Of a stretch of DNA of 64,000 nt, positions 23,306 to 34,896 are shown piece by piece. How positions within the stretch are numbered: position 1 is the first letter of the stretch; each line of letters begins with the position of its first letter. Origin of the DNA: Entonaema liquescens (lineage: Eukaryota > Ascomycota > Sordariomycetes > Xylariales > Xylariaceae); assembly GCA_902805475.1 (NCBI GenBank), contig CADCSX010000001.1:2418001-2482000 (forward strand), written 5' to 3'. Position numbers and translations under genes: made by a program. The notes below the pieces were generated by a model that was given only the letters and a program-made list of their open reading frames with translations, did no database searches and was not told where the DNA came from.

Positions 23306-23895
23306 TGCGTGCAAATCTGGGAGAGCGGTTTTGGCTGAGTTTGGCTGGTTGATTCCCTTTTCCTTGCCGTCGCTATTGGCAATTAGGTGAGCAAAGGTAT
23401 TAGGAAACCAAAATCTAGGACAATATATTGAAATTAAAAGAGAATCAACCGGCCGAGCAGTTATTCAAACAGAAAGTTGCTACGGGAATAGTGGCAAAAA
23501 GAAGAATGGAAGTCTTCCATCATCGAACTTTCCACTTTCCACTTTCCACTTTCCACTTTCCCAACTTTCCACCCGACCCGGTTTGCCCTCGGCTATTGGC
23601 ATGAAAGGATCCGGCCAATCACATGCTTTCAATTAATCAACTCGCACGGGCCGTCTTTATTTCCGTCCCGACTTCCACATGCGGACGCTTACTGTTCTTA
23701 GATCTAGCGTCGTTCATTGAGCCACTTACCCGAGGAATTCTCATTAGGACCAATAAGCTAGCTCGCACATGAATCGCATCATGCATAGTGGCATATCAAC
23801 TTAAGCAGGCCAATGATTGAAGACGTATTTGATATTCTTACATGTAAGCTAGTACACCTAGTATGTAGTACCTATCCAACCAAATGGCAAATTGC
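23306..23895. other. SDH2 upstream region and spacer
   Basis: Promoter side of SDH2 on the minus strand and 3' side of the F-box-like gene. It contains the ACTTTCC heptamer repeat listed separately and several ATTGG/CCAAT strings (about 23594-23620). These are compatible with binding of the CCAAT-binding complex, but that is inferred from the motif alone. Confidence 0.4.
23527..23570 (+). repeat. ACTTTCC heptamer tandem repeat
   Basis: Five perfect tandem copies of ACTTTCC at 23527-23561 and a sixth at 23564-23570. They lie about 220-265 bp upstream of the SDH2 start (GGAAAGT on the coding strand). Confidence 0.95.
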
Positions 23896-25006
23896 TTATT
23901 GTCTGATTAAAATCTGTGGCCCGGTCCATGACGACAACTCCAACTCCAGTGCCTCAATCTCCTCCTTCATGTTTGGCCCTTCGTAGAAGAATGATCGCTC
24001 CGCTGAGAAGAATGGTCGCTCCGAGGGGTTATCATTCCTTGCAAAACGTATTAGAATGGAAGGAGTATTAAGTTGAATGTTGGTAGTAACGTAAATGCTG
24101 AGATAGGTCATGATGATGGACTCGAGATGTACGCTTGATTGGAGTGTCTTCTTGAATAGTGGAATAAACACATTAAGGTCATCGTAATAATAGAAATCTG
24201 TAGATTCCATGCAAAATTTCCGGAGGCTCGGGCACTTTTGTATGAAACGGACAAGGTCCCGCATAGGAACCACGCACCTTGAAAACTCGCACTCGCGAAG
24301 TTCTGTAAGCGCGGGAGGATTTAGCTGCGAGAACTTAGGTGATGAATTATAATAATTATCACGCGAAGCTGGGGCTCCTAACCATTGGAAGAACTCTGAT
24401 GTCATCCGGTCGATGATGCGTAAGGCCTTGAGATGGGTTGCGTTTGAAATAATTTTGTAAGAATCCTGTCCTTTGCCAAGCACACATCCCGAACAATATA
24501 TTTCTTCTAAGCTAGAGACCATGAGCGGGACGGCATCTTCGGTAAAGCCAGGGATGTTGAATGCTTCATCATCCGTTGCTATTTCTGAGCAAATGCCAAA
24601 TTGTCTCAGCCTTACTTTCGATTCTGCTAGCGCAGACAGCACGGACTGCGCACACGTCGTGGACAGCCAATTTATCGAACTTCTCGCGATCGAACCGCTC
24701 CAGGACCATGTACCGAGTTATATAAGCCTTACGGAACATCTCGGGCCAAAGTAAGCTTCCCTCGACAAGCACTCGTTTTAGGTAGGGCGACAGGCGGGAC
24801 TTCGATATGTCTACAAGAGTCTGTAAACTATATTCAGTCCGTATGCACCGGATAGTAGTGAAATATCTTTCAGCGAATATCCGGAAAAGCGAGAAGTCAA
24901 GTTTTCTGCAGGCCAGACGAACAGCTGCATAGTCTTTTACATCGAGATATGAAGTGACCTGGATGAGTGTTTCCAAGGGAATGGTGGTGAGGCTTGGTGG
25001 AGACAT
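23896..25006 (-). pseudogene. F-box-like protein gene, frameshifted
   Basis: The N-terminal frame (25006 downward) begins with an F-box-like helix set, SLTTIPLETLIQVTSYLDVKDYAAVRLACRKL, followed by a segment common in fungal F-box proteins of unknown function (YFTTIRCIRTEYSLQTLVDISKSRLSPYLK). The conserved continuation (about STTCAQSVLSALAESKVRLRQFGI, given here only in part: QSVLSALAES) is in another frame that runs to the TAA at 23896. The switch lies between about 24700 and 24640 and needs one extra or two missing bases. No intron of normal length explains it. F-box proteins recruit substrates to SCF ubiquitin ligases; whether this one is functional is doubtful. An assembly indel is an alternative. 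Confidence 0.6.
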
Positions 25007-25633
25007 TGCTGAAGGTCGTAGGTATATCTAATACGAAAATACCAATGTGTGCGTGCTATGTTGTATATCAATTTAAACAACATGTAAGTAGTTTAAGAGA
25101 GGAATTAGTTAGTATTTATAACTAACTATGTGAACAATCAATATGTAATTATATATTTCAGACATTTTATCTATATGTTAGTACGACTATGACTACCTGT
25201 TACACAACAATACTTCTAGGCAGATATTGTCACACTTCCATATTAAGGGGTTAGGTTACGCTGCGGGAAGCCGTGAAAATAATCATCACCATCAAAACGC
25301 GAGCCTACCGCGTTTGCACGTGCCGGGCTAGTGCGCTGCCAAGGACCCCGCCTAAGCGGTCGATTACATAGGTACATGCATCCAGAGGTACATGATGTAG
25401 GTACCTTGACGTAAGGTACATTAGGTAGGTATCTTAGGTATGCGAGGTAAGTAGGTAATTACAGCTGCCGCCGCCTGTCATAACTTTGCCTCTCTCTAGC
25501 ACAGTTCAGAATAGGAAATTGAACGTTGCGGATTGGATCGCAAAGAGATAAAATCCAAGTTCGAGAAAGTGAGGCAGTTTATCGCCCAGTTGTGGCCACT
25601 GATGGGAAACCACCTTTTTCAGCTTAAATCACG
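25007..25633. promoter_or_regulatory. Divergent promoter, F-box-like gene / PP2C
   Basis: 627 bp between divergent starts. It is AT-rich near 25080-25190, followed by a dense TAGGTA/GGTACAT cluster at about 25370-25455. The cluster lies 180-260 bp upstream of the PP2C start and is one of the strongest such clusters in the window. No gene is seen. Confidence 0.4.
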
Positions 25634-26863
25634 ATGCTCTCGAAGATACATAATGGGGTACTATCTGGACCTTTAATTACAAATATTAGGTGTCAACTGA
25701 GCCCAAAGCCGCCAGTTCCATCCTCGACTCTCTTGCGACAGCGACCATATCTAGCTCGAAATCTAGCTCGAACATTCTCTGCACAAACGATTCTTCGATC
25801 ACAAGAGTCACAATCAAAATCAGACTCTACGCGCAGATTCACATATCATGCAGCCGCCTCATTTTCCGCCAAATACAAGAGATTCAACCCAACAAACGAC
25901 GTGTTTCACTTCAATCCCTACAATCGCATACAAACGCAGAAGCGTCCCAAGTCGAAGCGTCCTGCGAGTGGACAGGATGCTTTCTTTATAAGTCGTGTGG
26001 GTGACACGAACGCCATTGCGTTTGGCATTGCCGACGGTGTTGGAGGCTGGGAGGACAGTGGGGTTGACCCAGCCGACTTCTCACACAGCTTCTGTGATTA
26101 TATGGCCTCGATAGCCTATGAGCACAGATCTGGCGCGACTGGTGCATCTTTAACTGCCCGATCTCTGATGCAGAAAGGATATGACGACGTATGCAAGGAT
26201 GGATCCGTTCCTGCTGGGGGTAGCACGGCCTCGATCGGCATCGCGAGCGAAGACGGCAAGCTAGAAGTTGCTAACCTGGGTGACTCGGGATTCGTACACT
26301 TGCGCCTAAATGCTGTACACAGCTATTCGGAGCCGCAAACGCATGCCTTTAACACGCCGTACCAGTTGTCCATCGTGCCGGCAAGCATGCTCGCACGCGC
26401 CGCCGCATTCGGTGGGGCACAGTTGTGCGACTATCCCAGAGATGCGGACGTCACACAGCACACCCTGAAACATGGCGACATCCTCGTCTTCGCGAGCGAC
26501 GGAGTCTGGGACAACCTATTCAACCAAGACATTCTGCGGATAGCTAGCCGGCTGATGATCGGATTAGGTGCTTGGCAAGCAAGTGATGGTGGCATACTTG
26601 TCGCTGACAATCTATCGTCCTACACCCAAGCAGAAGACTCGACGCAGCGGCCGTTGACGCTTCAAAGCGCACTAGCAGTGGAAATCGCAGGGGCGGCCAA
26701 AGTAGCGAGCACAAACCAGCGGGTCGATGGGCCATTTGCTAAAGAGGTCCAGAAATACTATCCCCAGGAGAACTGGCACGGCGGTAAGATCGACGATATT
26801 TGCGTTATCGTCGTAGTGGTCTCCGAAGATGGGAAATTAGAAGCAATCAAGAGCAAGCTATAA
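25634..26863 (+). CDS. ptc7: PP2C-type protein phosphatase (Ptc7-like)
   Basis: An intronless frame of 409 residues. Metal-binding aspartates of the PPM/PP2C fold are in FGIADGVGGW, LGDSGF, FASDGVWDNL and KIDDICV. The FSHSFCDYM and GGSTA segments fit the Ptc7/PPTC7 group. The N-terminus is Arg/Ser-rich and lacks acidic residues for about 60 positions, which is typical of a mitochondrial presequence. In yeast, Ptc7 dephosphorylates mitochondrial proteins, including coenzyme Q factors. Unusually, the C-terminus is IKSKL, a canonical peroxisomal PTS1. Both signals are seen in the sequence; dual targeting is inference. The frame has no disruption. Confidence 0.9.
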   Translation: MLSKIHNGVLSGPLITNIRCQLSPKPPVPSSTLLRQRPYLARNLARTFSAQTILRSQESQSKSDSTRRFTYHAAASFSAKYKRFNPTNDVFHFNPYNRIQTQKRPKSKRPASGQDAFFISRVGDTNAIAFGIADGVGGWEDSGVDPADFSHSFCDYMASIAYEHRSGATGASLTARSLMQKGYDDVCKDGSVPAGGSTASIGIASEDGKLEVANLGDSGFVHLRLNAVHSYSEPQTHAFNTPYQLSIVPASMLARAAAFGGAQLCDYPRDADVTQHTLKHGDILVFASDGVWDNLFNQDILRIASRLMIGLGAWQASDGGILVADNLSSYTQAEDSTQRPLTLQSALAVEIAGAAKVASTNQRVDGPFAKEVQKYYPQENWHGGKIDDICVIVVVVSEDGKLEAIKSKL

Positions 26864-27724
26864 AACAAACTATTATTGTACCCAAGTTGGAAGATTATAG
26901 AATCATGCATCGTTAGGCGTTTAAAAGAAGGGAGGAATCAATCTTTCACGAGCATTCTACAAGCATTCTGCATATAAAAATCGGGCAAAGCAGGCGGACG
27001 GGTTAGGGAAGGCAGGTCGTAGTTGTAGGATGTTTGCTGCTGTGTATAGTAGTATATAGATATTATAATTCTACCATTCGATTTACATATTTGAGGATAA
27101 GTACCTAAGATATCTTAGAGTAAATCCATCATACCAACATTGCTACTTAACTGTAGTTTTCTGCTGTGGTAGTTATTGTTTTCTGTGGTCATCCTTGACC
27201 GCTCTTTGTCAGATAAGGTCCTTCGATGCACAAATATGTAATATCTTACGAAGCACTGTTCATGATGGATAAAACGTGAACTTTGTATATTGAGTATTTA
27301 TATTGTTTACTAACCTAAGTATATACATACCTTTTTTGTTCTTGGTCGATTACTACTGTCATCCGGCGTAGTTTGTAATATATCACCTATAACACCCTAT
27401 TACATATAAATACATCTTGAAGAATGTTGACCAATGAGACTATTGTGGGGACGCTGTCGTCAATCTTAGGCACATGTAATTGTCAAATCCCAGCCTCCCC
27501 CACATAGTACGTATATATACCTTAGGTACATATGCACATATACAAGCTCAAGGTGGGGCGCCGAACCGCCTAAGCAATCCGCTATCTTTAAGTAATTCTT
27601 GGCCTGCAAAGTGCAAAACTTCTACATACAACATTCCCATTCCTTGATGTATCCAATTCTATAGTTTTTAACAGTTCCCTATAATTGTCCCTATAATTGG
27701 TCCGAAAGTCAACAGCGTGCGACC
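26864..27724. other. Spacer between PP2C and REX1 genes
   Basis: 861 bp, AT-rich, with 3' sequence of the PP2C gene and the promoter of the exonuclease gene. TAGGTACATATG-type strings occur at about 27520-27540. No gene is supported. Confidence 0.4.
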
Positions 27725-29847
27725 ATGGACAATACTGTTGTCCCTTCAGTAGAAGGACTTCTATCCGAATCGCTTGAAGTATCTGTTGACGGACCCTTGT
27801 CAATTTCTGATCCAGCTGAAGTTTTCGGTGTCGAAGCTCCGTCGCCGCACATTCCCACCGACCTCCCCGAAGATACCTCGACCGGTACTAGTCATAGTGA
27901 AGCTGGTAGTCTGAAGCGCTCTAAACCTCATGATGAAGCCGACGAAGGATGGCAAACCGTAAGCAAGCGCTCATCCAAAAAGTCGAAAAAGGACAACAAG
28001 GAAAAGAAGATCCCGGCGCCTCAGTCGAGTAATTACCCTTCCATTACTTTCAACTATAATGCCAAGCTCCAATCCAAGATCGCACTCGACTCGCTACGAA
28101 ACCTCATTCTTTACATCTTCGCCGAAGGCGCAGCTCCTCAATGGGTTGCGATCTCCCAACGCCCACAGTTTAGAAAGATTGTCGCGATCATGGTACCGGG
28201 ACTAGAAGAAGCTATGTTCAAGCAGGATGTCAACTTCGCGACATACAATGACCAGCCTTTTAACTCGGACCAAAGACCCCGGGTCTTAACATCTCCTGAT
28301 GATTATTATCCGCGACTCCTTAAAAAGGATGAGTTGCCCGAGATTCTGAAGGATTTCGCAGACATGTTCAGTCACCTATGGCCCGTCAGGACTCCAGGTA
28401 ACGAAAAATATGGTACTATCCGCTCACCACTCGGCACTGTACTCACAGCGCCCACCGAAAAGACCAAAGAAGAAAAGAGCCAGCGGGGCGTCCAACCTGC
28501 GAAAGAGCCGAAAGGTTGGAAGGACGAGCGCACAAGAATCACCGAGTTCTTAACGATGCCAGAGGACTTCCTAGCCAACGGCTATATACTACATCCTGCC
28601 TGCATACCCGCTGAGCGGCGCAAAGATTTTCAAGAATTAGAAGGATGGGTTCATACCGCTGTGGAGAACTTTGAAGATGGGGACGTTCCCGAAGAGGAAA
28701 TCCAACAGGGGAGTGTTACGGCAGGTCGAGAAATCTTAGCTCTCGACTGTGAGATGTGTGTAACGGGACCCGAAGAGTACTCTCTTACGCGAATCAGCCT
28801 TGTGAGCTGGGATGGAACTATTGTTCTTGACGAACTGGTCAAGCCAGACAAGCCAATTGTCGACTATGTCACCCGTTTCTCAGGCATCACGGAGCAAATG
28901 TTAGCCCCTGTGACTACCACGCTTAGGGACATACAGTCTAAGCTCCTACAAATTCTTCATCCGCGCACGATACTTGTAGGGCATTCCCTAGAATCGGATC
29001 TAAAGGCGCTCCAGCTCACCCATCCGTTTGTCGTCGATACTGCTATTCTCTTCCCGCATAACCGAGGACCTCCGTTAAAAAACAGCCTCAAGTTTTTGTC
29101 GCAACGATTTCTCAAGCGTGAGATTCAGAAGGGCATATTGGGGCACGACTCGATAGAAGACGCAAAGGCGTGTTTAGATCTTGTGAAACAGAAATGCGAA
29201 AAGGGAAAATCATGGGGAACCAGGAGTCGGGTGAGAATCTATTCCGTCGATTGACTAGAACAGGGAAGGCCTATCGCGCAAATGGTGGAGTTGATGCCAA
29301 AGGAGGTGTTCAAGTTGGAAAGACCAGCGCCATGGTTGACTGGGGTGACCCAATGAAGGGTGCTGGAGCAGCTTCGACGTTCCCGATCGGGTGCAAGTCG
29401 GACGAAGAAGTGGCGGAAGCTATCATGCGCGCCGTGAAAGGCGACCCCGTCGGAGAAGAGATTCCCTTTGGCGGCGTTGACTTCGTCTTCGCGCGATTTC
29501 GCGAACTAGAGGCATTCCAAGGGTGGTGGAATGGGAAAAGCGACTTTCCACCTCCTGACCTATCCAACATGTCCCTCGAAGCATGTGTTCAGAACCTCAC
29601 CGAGCGAATCAAGCGCATCTACGACTCCTTGCCGCCGTGCACTGGTTTCATGGTATTCAGCGGCTCCGGCGACCCACGTGAGATGGCGCGCCTGCAAGCC
29701 ATGCAAGCTCAGTTCAAGAAGGAGTACAACACGCCCGGTAGCAACTGGGACAGCCTAAGCGTGAAGTGGACGGATAGGGAGGAACAGGCGCTGAAAAAGG
29801 CAGTCAGCGTGGCGCGCAACGGCATCGGTTTCATCGGCGTCAAATGA
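27725..29847 (+). CDS. rex1: DEDDh RNA 3' exonuclease, REX1 type
   Basis: Rex1/Rnh70 trims 3' ends of 5S rRNA, tRNA and other stable RNAs in the nucleus. After a Ser/Lys-rich N-terminus with a KKSKKDNKEKK basic stretch, the exonuclease domain (about residues 335-495) shows LALDCEM, VGHSLESDLKAL, and the His and Asp in GHDSIEDAKACL. Together these form the DEDDh active site. The frame from 27725 ends at 29254. The remaining roughly 205 residues, which are Rex1-like (ENLFRRLTRTGKAYRANGG onward, ending NGIGFIGVK at 29847), lie in the next frame. One missing C in GGAACCAGG at 29220-29221 accounts for it: with ACCCAG the text reads WGT-QESGENL. I treat this as one gene with a probable sequence error. 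Confidence 0.88.
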
Positions 29848-30512
29848 ACGAACTAAACTAAAAGAGCTCCCTTGTACTTTTTTTTCATAGGACGACCCGC
29901 CATTTGTTTTTCAGGGGATCTTTCTCGGACATGTACGATAATAGGCACAGGGGATGGTTATATGAGATACGAGCTACGAAGCTACGATCGTGTTTGGCAT
30001 TGGTATTCTGAGATACCCCATTTCTATGTTCCTCGTTAGGGATAGGCTTCATACATATGTACCTATTTAGTTGCTTCGAATAGTTAGGTAGGCATTTACT
30101 GCTTGTTCTGCACAGGTCAGGTTAGCTATTTCCATAGGTACGATATCAAGTATTTTTCACTGTTACGAATTACAACATCCCCCGTGAAATTCCCCAAAAC
30201 GTGTACACTTTGCCCCCGTAAGTTAAAGGGGGGGCGTATCTTAGGTATTGCTTGTCAGGGAGTTGCGTAAAAGGCGGACTTAGGAGGTTCGATGAACAAC
30301 CCTGAGGGCCAACAGGTAGAGTAGCATTGGCTACCTCACCGAAAATCGGGTTCGACGATGTAAATTACACCGTCCACTCGTATTGAGCATATACTTCCAC
30401 AAGGCAAGTTAAGTAATCGTAAGTCATGACTTGGCTTTAAACAGCGAGCTATCAAATTCATAGCCGCTCACTTTTCACACGCCAAAAACGACCACCCCTT
30501 CCACCCAATCCA
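29848..30512. other. Convergent spacer, REX1 / SET-MYND genes
   Basis: 665 bp between two convergent 3' ends. TAGGTA/ACCTA strings lie at about 30058-30140. Nothing else is recognised. Confidence 0.4.
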
Positions 30513-32320
30513 TCACGCAAATTCCACATCCATGATCTCCAGGGCAAATCCGGCCAGCTTTTGGATCGGCTCCAGGACGATCAGCTTGAAAAACTCGGCC
30601 TCGTCCGACCGCGTCGGGTTCGTAGCAAAAGCGGCAATCATGGCGTTTTCCATATCCCGGCCGGGCAGGCTCTCGATATCTTTCAGCAGGTCTTTGGCCT
30701 GGTGGTAGATCGGCCACTCCGTAGAGTGCGCCGCCGGGCAGTAGTGAATCACGAGGGTGAGGATCGCCTGGCACACGGTGACCTGGTCGATACTCCTGAT
30801 CGCCTGGGAAATCCTGGCTAGCAGCGCCTCGGAGCTGCGGCTCGAAGTGGGAGGCGGCGCCGAGGCGGTGGTGTTGGCGAGCAGCTTCGCGACCATGAGC
30901 ATGTCCTTGACGCGGGGCCCGGAGAAGGGCATGGGCCCTCTGTAGGGGTCGCTGTGCAACGCGAGGAAACTCGACACGGCGAGCGCGTAGTGGAAATTGG
31001 CCTGTTCGCAGAAGTAGATGCTGGCCTCGACGATCGCTTGCGTCAAGGGGTCGATGGCGTACAGCTCGGCTTGTCGCAGCCGCGCGCACAGTTTCCAGCG
31101 CTGGCGGAGCTGCGCGGACTTTTCTGCTAGCCGCAGGCCCTGCAGCGATTCGGTGCAGTTTGGATAGATCTCCTCGATGTATTTCTGCAGCGAACTGTTC
31201 GACTGCAGGTGCTGCTTGACGGGCGGGTGCCGTAGTTTCTCTAGGTCGGGCATGAGACTGAATAGATTCAGCTCCAGGTGCGGATACCGCTGGCAGACTT
31301 GGTAGACGTCTAGGTCTTCCTTGCACCGAGGGCACACGCATTCGAAGTGGTACCGCGTCTGGAGTGCTTCCTGGCGTTGCGAACGATGCAATGTGGACTC
31401 TGATGTGAAGTTAGTAGTTAGCCATAACAGAAGGACGAGGTGTTAAACTTACCGATATATGAAATTTCAATCTCCTCGCCCTTCTTTATCTCCCGATACG
31501 CGTGCAAGACTGCAGCTCGGCCTATGAACTGTACGAAAGCATTCGGAATACAAGAATGGTTCACCATGGCCAGGGCAGGGTTGAGATATGTCCCACTCTG
31601 ACCAATGTCTGCATCGAGTCGGTTGAAGGAGTTGACTTGCAACTACGGAGCTGTTAGATTAAGGATCGTGACAAGTAAGTTATAGCCATAGCAAACACCA
31701 ATCCCACCTACCTTGCACAATATCTCCATCGCCTCCGCCAGGTTATCCTCGCTCAACTCGCGATTCAAGTAATGCAACGCAGCACGAGCCTGGAGCTCCA
31801 TGCCAGCCCACGTCACGTCCGGGTCCGTGGTGCGCACGGTCTCAACATGGCCCTCCAAGTCCGCGAGCGCGGCCTGCATCTCCGGGCGCACGAGCACCTG
31901 GACCAGGGTGCGGACGGGAGTCGGCAGGACCAAGGTACTGGGATCGGCGCCCTTTTCGGGGGCCGCAGGATCGGGAGCCCGGACCCGTCGGAACGCCTTG
32001 CACTCGCCGCGGCTGTGGGCGAGGGCCCAGTCGGCTTTCTGGCATTTCGGCGAGCAGTAGTAGACCGTCCGGCAGCCGGTGCAAGCTCGCACGCGCACGG
32101 GAGAAGCCGCGGCGGGGTCTTGGTCCGAGGCTATGGCCAGACAGAAGTGGCAGGTCCGCGGGAGATGGGGACTGTCTGGGATAGCTATACTGGGTGCTCC
32201 CTCGCCGTGAGTAAACACGGCGACGATAGCTCCCGGGCTGAAAGATTGTGATGCAAGTATAGAACGGCCACGGGTCGGGGACAGTGAGCCTAGAGCTACG
32301 CCAGTTGGTAATGTAACCAT
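30513..32320 (-). CDS. SET and MYND domain protein
   Basis: Exons 32320-31712, 31642-31453 and 31399-30513 give 561 residues with consistent phases. The layout is SMYD-like: an N-terminal SET half, then a MYND zinc finger inserted at about residues 55-108 (CHFC, then CTGCRTVYYCSPKCQ, WALAHSRGEC). The catalytic SET half follows, with LAMVNHSCIPNAF (the SAM-binding and pseudoknot NHSC motif) and GEEIEISYI. A post-SET cysteine cluster (FECVCPRCKEDL) and a helical C-terminal domain complete it. Such proteins methylate lysines on histones or other proteins; the target here is unknown. The start at 32320 puts the SET strand right after Met; an in-frame ATG at 32365 would add 15 residues. The upper exon is strikingly GC-rich. 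Confidence 0.9.
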
Positions 32321-34896
32321 CTTGAAGATCTTGATAGGTATGGTTGTCTTCCTCCCTATTTTCAAAGGTTCATGTTGAATAGGATTGAAAAGTCGTGTGG
32401 GTCCAGAAATGGACGCAGATCTTAAGTTATCTCAATCCTATACAGTGTTTATCGCACTCACTCATCACTTTCATCTAATATGGCTTATAAGTCGAAGCGA
32501 TCTAGGAAAATATGTATAAATTGACGCCAGTCATTTTTTGCATTGCCTCGGCAGCTTCACTATTATTTGCAAGGCAAGATTTTCTAGCATAACCAAATGT
32601 ATATGTAATGGCTGTAACTCAATTCTTGACCTTGATCGAACTTCTTCGTGGTATAAGCGATACTTCTCCCTAGGTCAAGGTGAAATATTTTCTAGTATCA
32701 CGTTGAAATGTTTATATTTATACCAAACTATATAGATTAGAAGATTTTAGCATGGCTTCATGCTGGATAGCATTTACTAACAAGTCCTGCCGCTCTCCGG
32801 TGGCAGACCACCACCTCATAGCAGCATATGACTTATACAGATCAGAGTGGCATCTACTATCCCGAAAGCTCTCTATTCGAGCCCTCTAGGTAAAGCTGTA
32901 AGGAGCTTGATATTTCTAATGTTCGAACTCGGTTATAGGTGAGAGTTTGAGGGATACGGGTTTGCTTTGAGGAAGCAACCTAACTCCACTATTCGCTCGG
33001 AGAGCGTTACTTTCTGCTGTCATCACTGAGGAATGAGATAGTACGTCTTGCCGATTAGGTGAGTATCCAACTGGTTGAGAAAAGCCCGGGACGTATATGA
33101 TATGTGATAGAATAACAAATAGGGTCGTATGGGTCAGGGTATCATAGTCAGGGTATCATAGCCATCTCCGAGGTCGATCGTATGGGCATACACAAGAAGA
33201 GCAATCGCTATTTAAATACGATTTACTTCCGTCTCGGGGGCGGAATATCGGTTTGCTCTGGATGGTCCGTTTATATTAATATCTTCTCGTGGATTGGCTT
33301 ACCTCAAAGTGAAAGAGAGTACTGAATATGTGGCTATGCCCATTGGGTATCTCTGGGGTTAGTGGAACCCTTGTGGGATATCGTTACAGGCCCTACCCAG
33401 TATCAATTATAATCTGGATCTCCCGCGCGGTAATGTTGGCGGTAGAACCTGAATGTTATGAAGGCTCTTGAGGGAGAGCATACGAGTAATATAGACACGA
33501 TGGACTAACCACTTATAAGAGAGTGTAGGATATGGATACTGATATAGAGAAATTCGATAGGCCTACTGGTACATAGTATTATGCCAGTGGCATACAACAT
33601 AACAATATTGAAACATGAATTTAACAATGTCTTATGTAATGAGAGTGTTATTCCGGGTAGATTTTCTTAAGATGTTACCTACCTTAATGATATAATTACG
33701 AATGACCAAATATATCGTTGGTTCTATTCCAGTTGACATAGCCGACCCAATATTCTCACAGATAAAAGGGCCAAGTATAAAGGCCAACAATAGGTGAAGT
33801 GAGAGTAGAAAATAGAAATAAAAGTGTATTGGCAATAGTAGAGAAATAGCGATATCGGGAAAGCAACCTAAGTATGGCAATCGAACGTGTAGCCCCCAGG
33901 GCCAGCCACAGGATACCCGTGATTCATAAAGGAGCGGCCCTACCATCTCAAGCCGATCCCGAGAGTACATTTCTAAATTATTGGTTAATAACGTGCGGAA
34001 TATTCGTGGGCGGCGGTTGAATGCAACTGAATAACCTTGAGAGTTACAGTAAAACTGCCGCCCTCGGACGCCTCCTGGCGTGATCCTGTCCCACACGAAT
34101 AAGCCTTTCCGTGAGAGCCCGTATTGATATAACACCAACTTGTAACTCCGATTAAAGGATTGTTGGACATGATGGCTTAACCGCCAATAGGGTCTCACTA
34201 CGGGGGCATTGAAATGGGGGATGGTGTCGAGGACGCATAATGCATGGTCTATATATACATGACTTGGTTGCATCTGTTCACATATAAGAAGACAGAGGCG
34301 AGATCCTGTACGTCGGGATGGATAGGCGCTTGAATTATCATGCAGCCAGATCAGTTATTTTTGCTTAGGGTTCTTGGGTTCTTGGATTATTGAAGCTGAA
34401 TGGTGAAAAATGTTGAAGTAGTGCAGAAGCCATAGCGGTAAGAAAAATAGGGGAGCGGATTAGGGAATAGGAGGGCGGGAGAGGAATAGGATAGGATAGG
34501 AGGGGTATTAGGATTATGGGCATTATAGGCATTGGATAGTGGCATGAGTGGATCTCTTGTTAGGTCGATAAGCAACCTTAAACATCCCTACCTAGTACCA
34601 ACCTTTAAGCTCCATGGTGGGTCGGGCGGTGAAGATCGCGCTAACTTCGATAGATGAAACTTAAGATGGAGCGGGTCAACTTTTGCTGGTGTTTGCTGGT
34701 ACCTATTTGCTGGTTCAATGCTCCAGTTTCTTTTTTTCTGCCATTACTTTTGACTGATTATCAGTCGATCAGAAAAGAAATCCAGAGTTTTTGTTCATTT
34801 TATTCATATTCACAATAGCTTCCCTAAGCTTCAACAATTTCCTAAGCTTACAATTGACTGGATTCAATTAGTATAGACCCTAATTAATTATTCAAA
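32321..34896. other. Long divergent spacer
   Basis: 2.6 kb between divergent starts of the SET/MYND and prolyl hydroxylase genes. It contains a 14-bp tandem pair, GTCAGGGTATCATA, at 33133-33146 and 33147-33160. A 213-codon minus-strand frame at 33632-34273 has one or two hydrophobic stretches but no family resemblance or coding bias that I can defend. No RNA gene is seen. Confidence 0.4.

Noticed and set aside
23527..23570. CRISPR-like array
   Set aside because: It is a 7-bp tandem repeat without spacers in a fungal genome.
30475..31341. 288-codon minus-strand frame overlapping the SET/MYND gene
   Set aside because: Arg/Pro/Ala-rich shadow of the real exon, which has MYND and SET motifs in the adjacent frame.
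33632..34273. 213-codon minus-strand frame with hydrophobic stretches
   Set aside because: No family resemblance, AT-rich spacer setting and no splice or promoter support; chance frame more likely.
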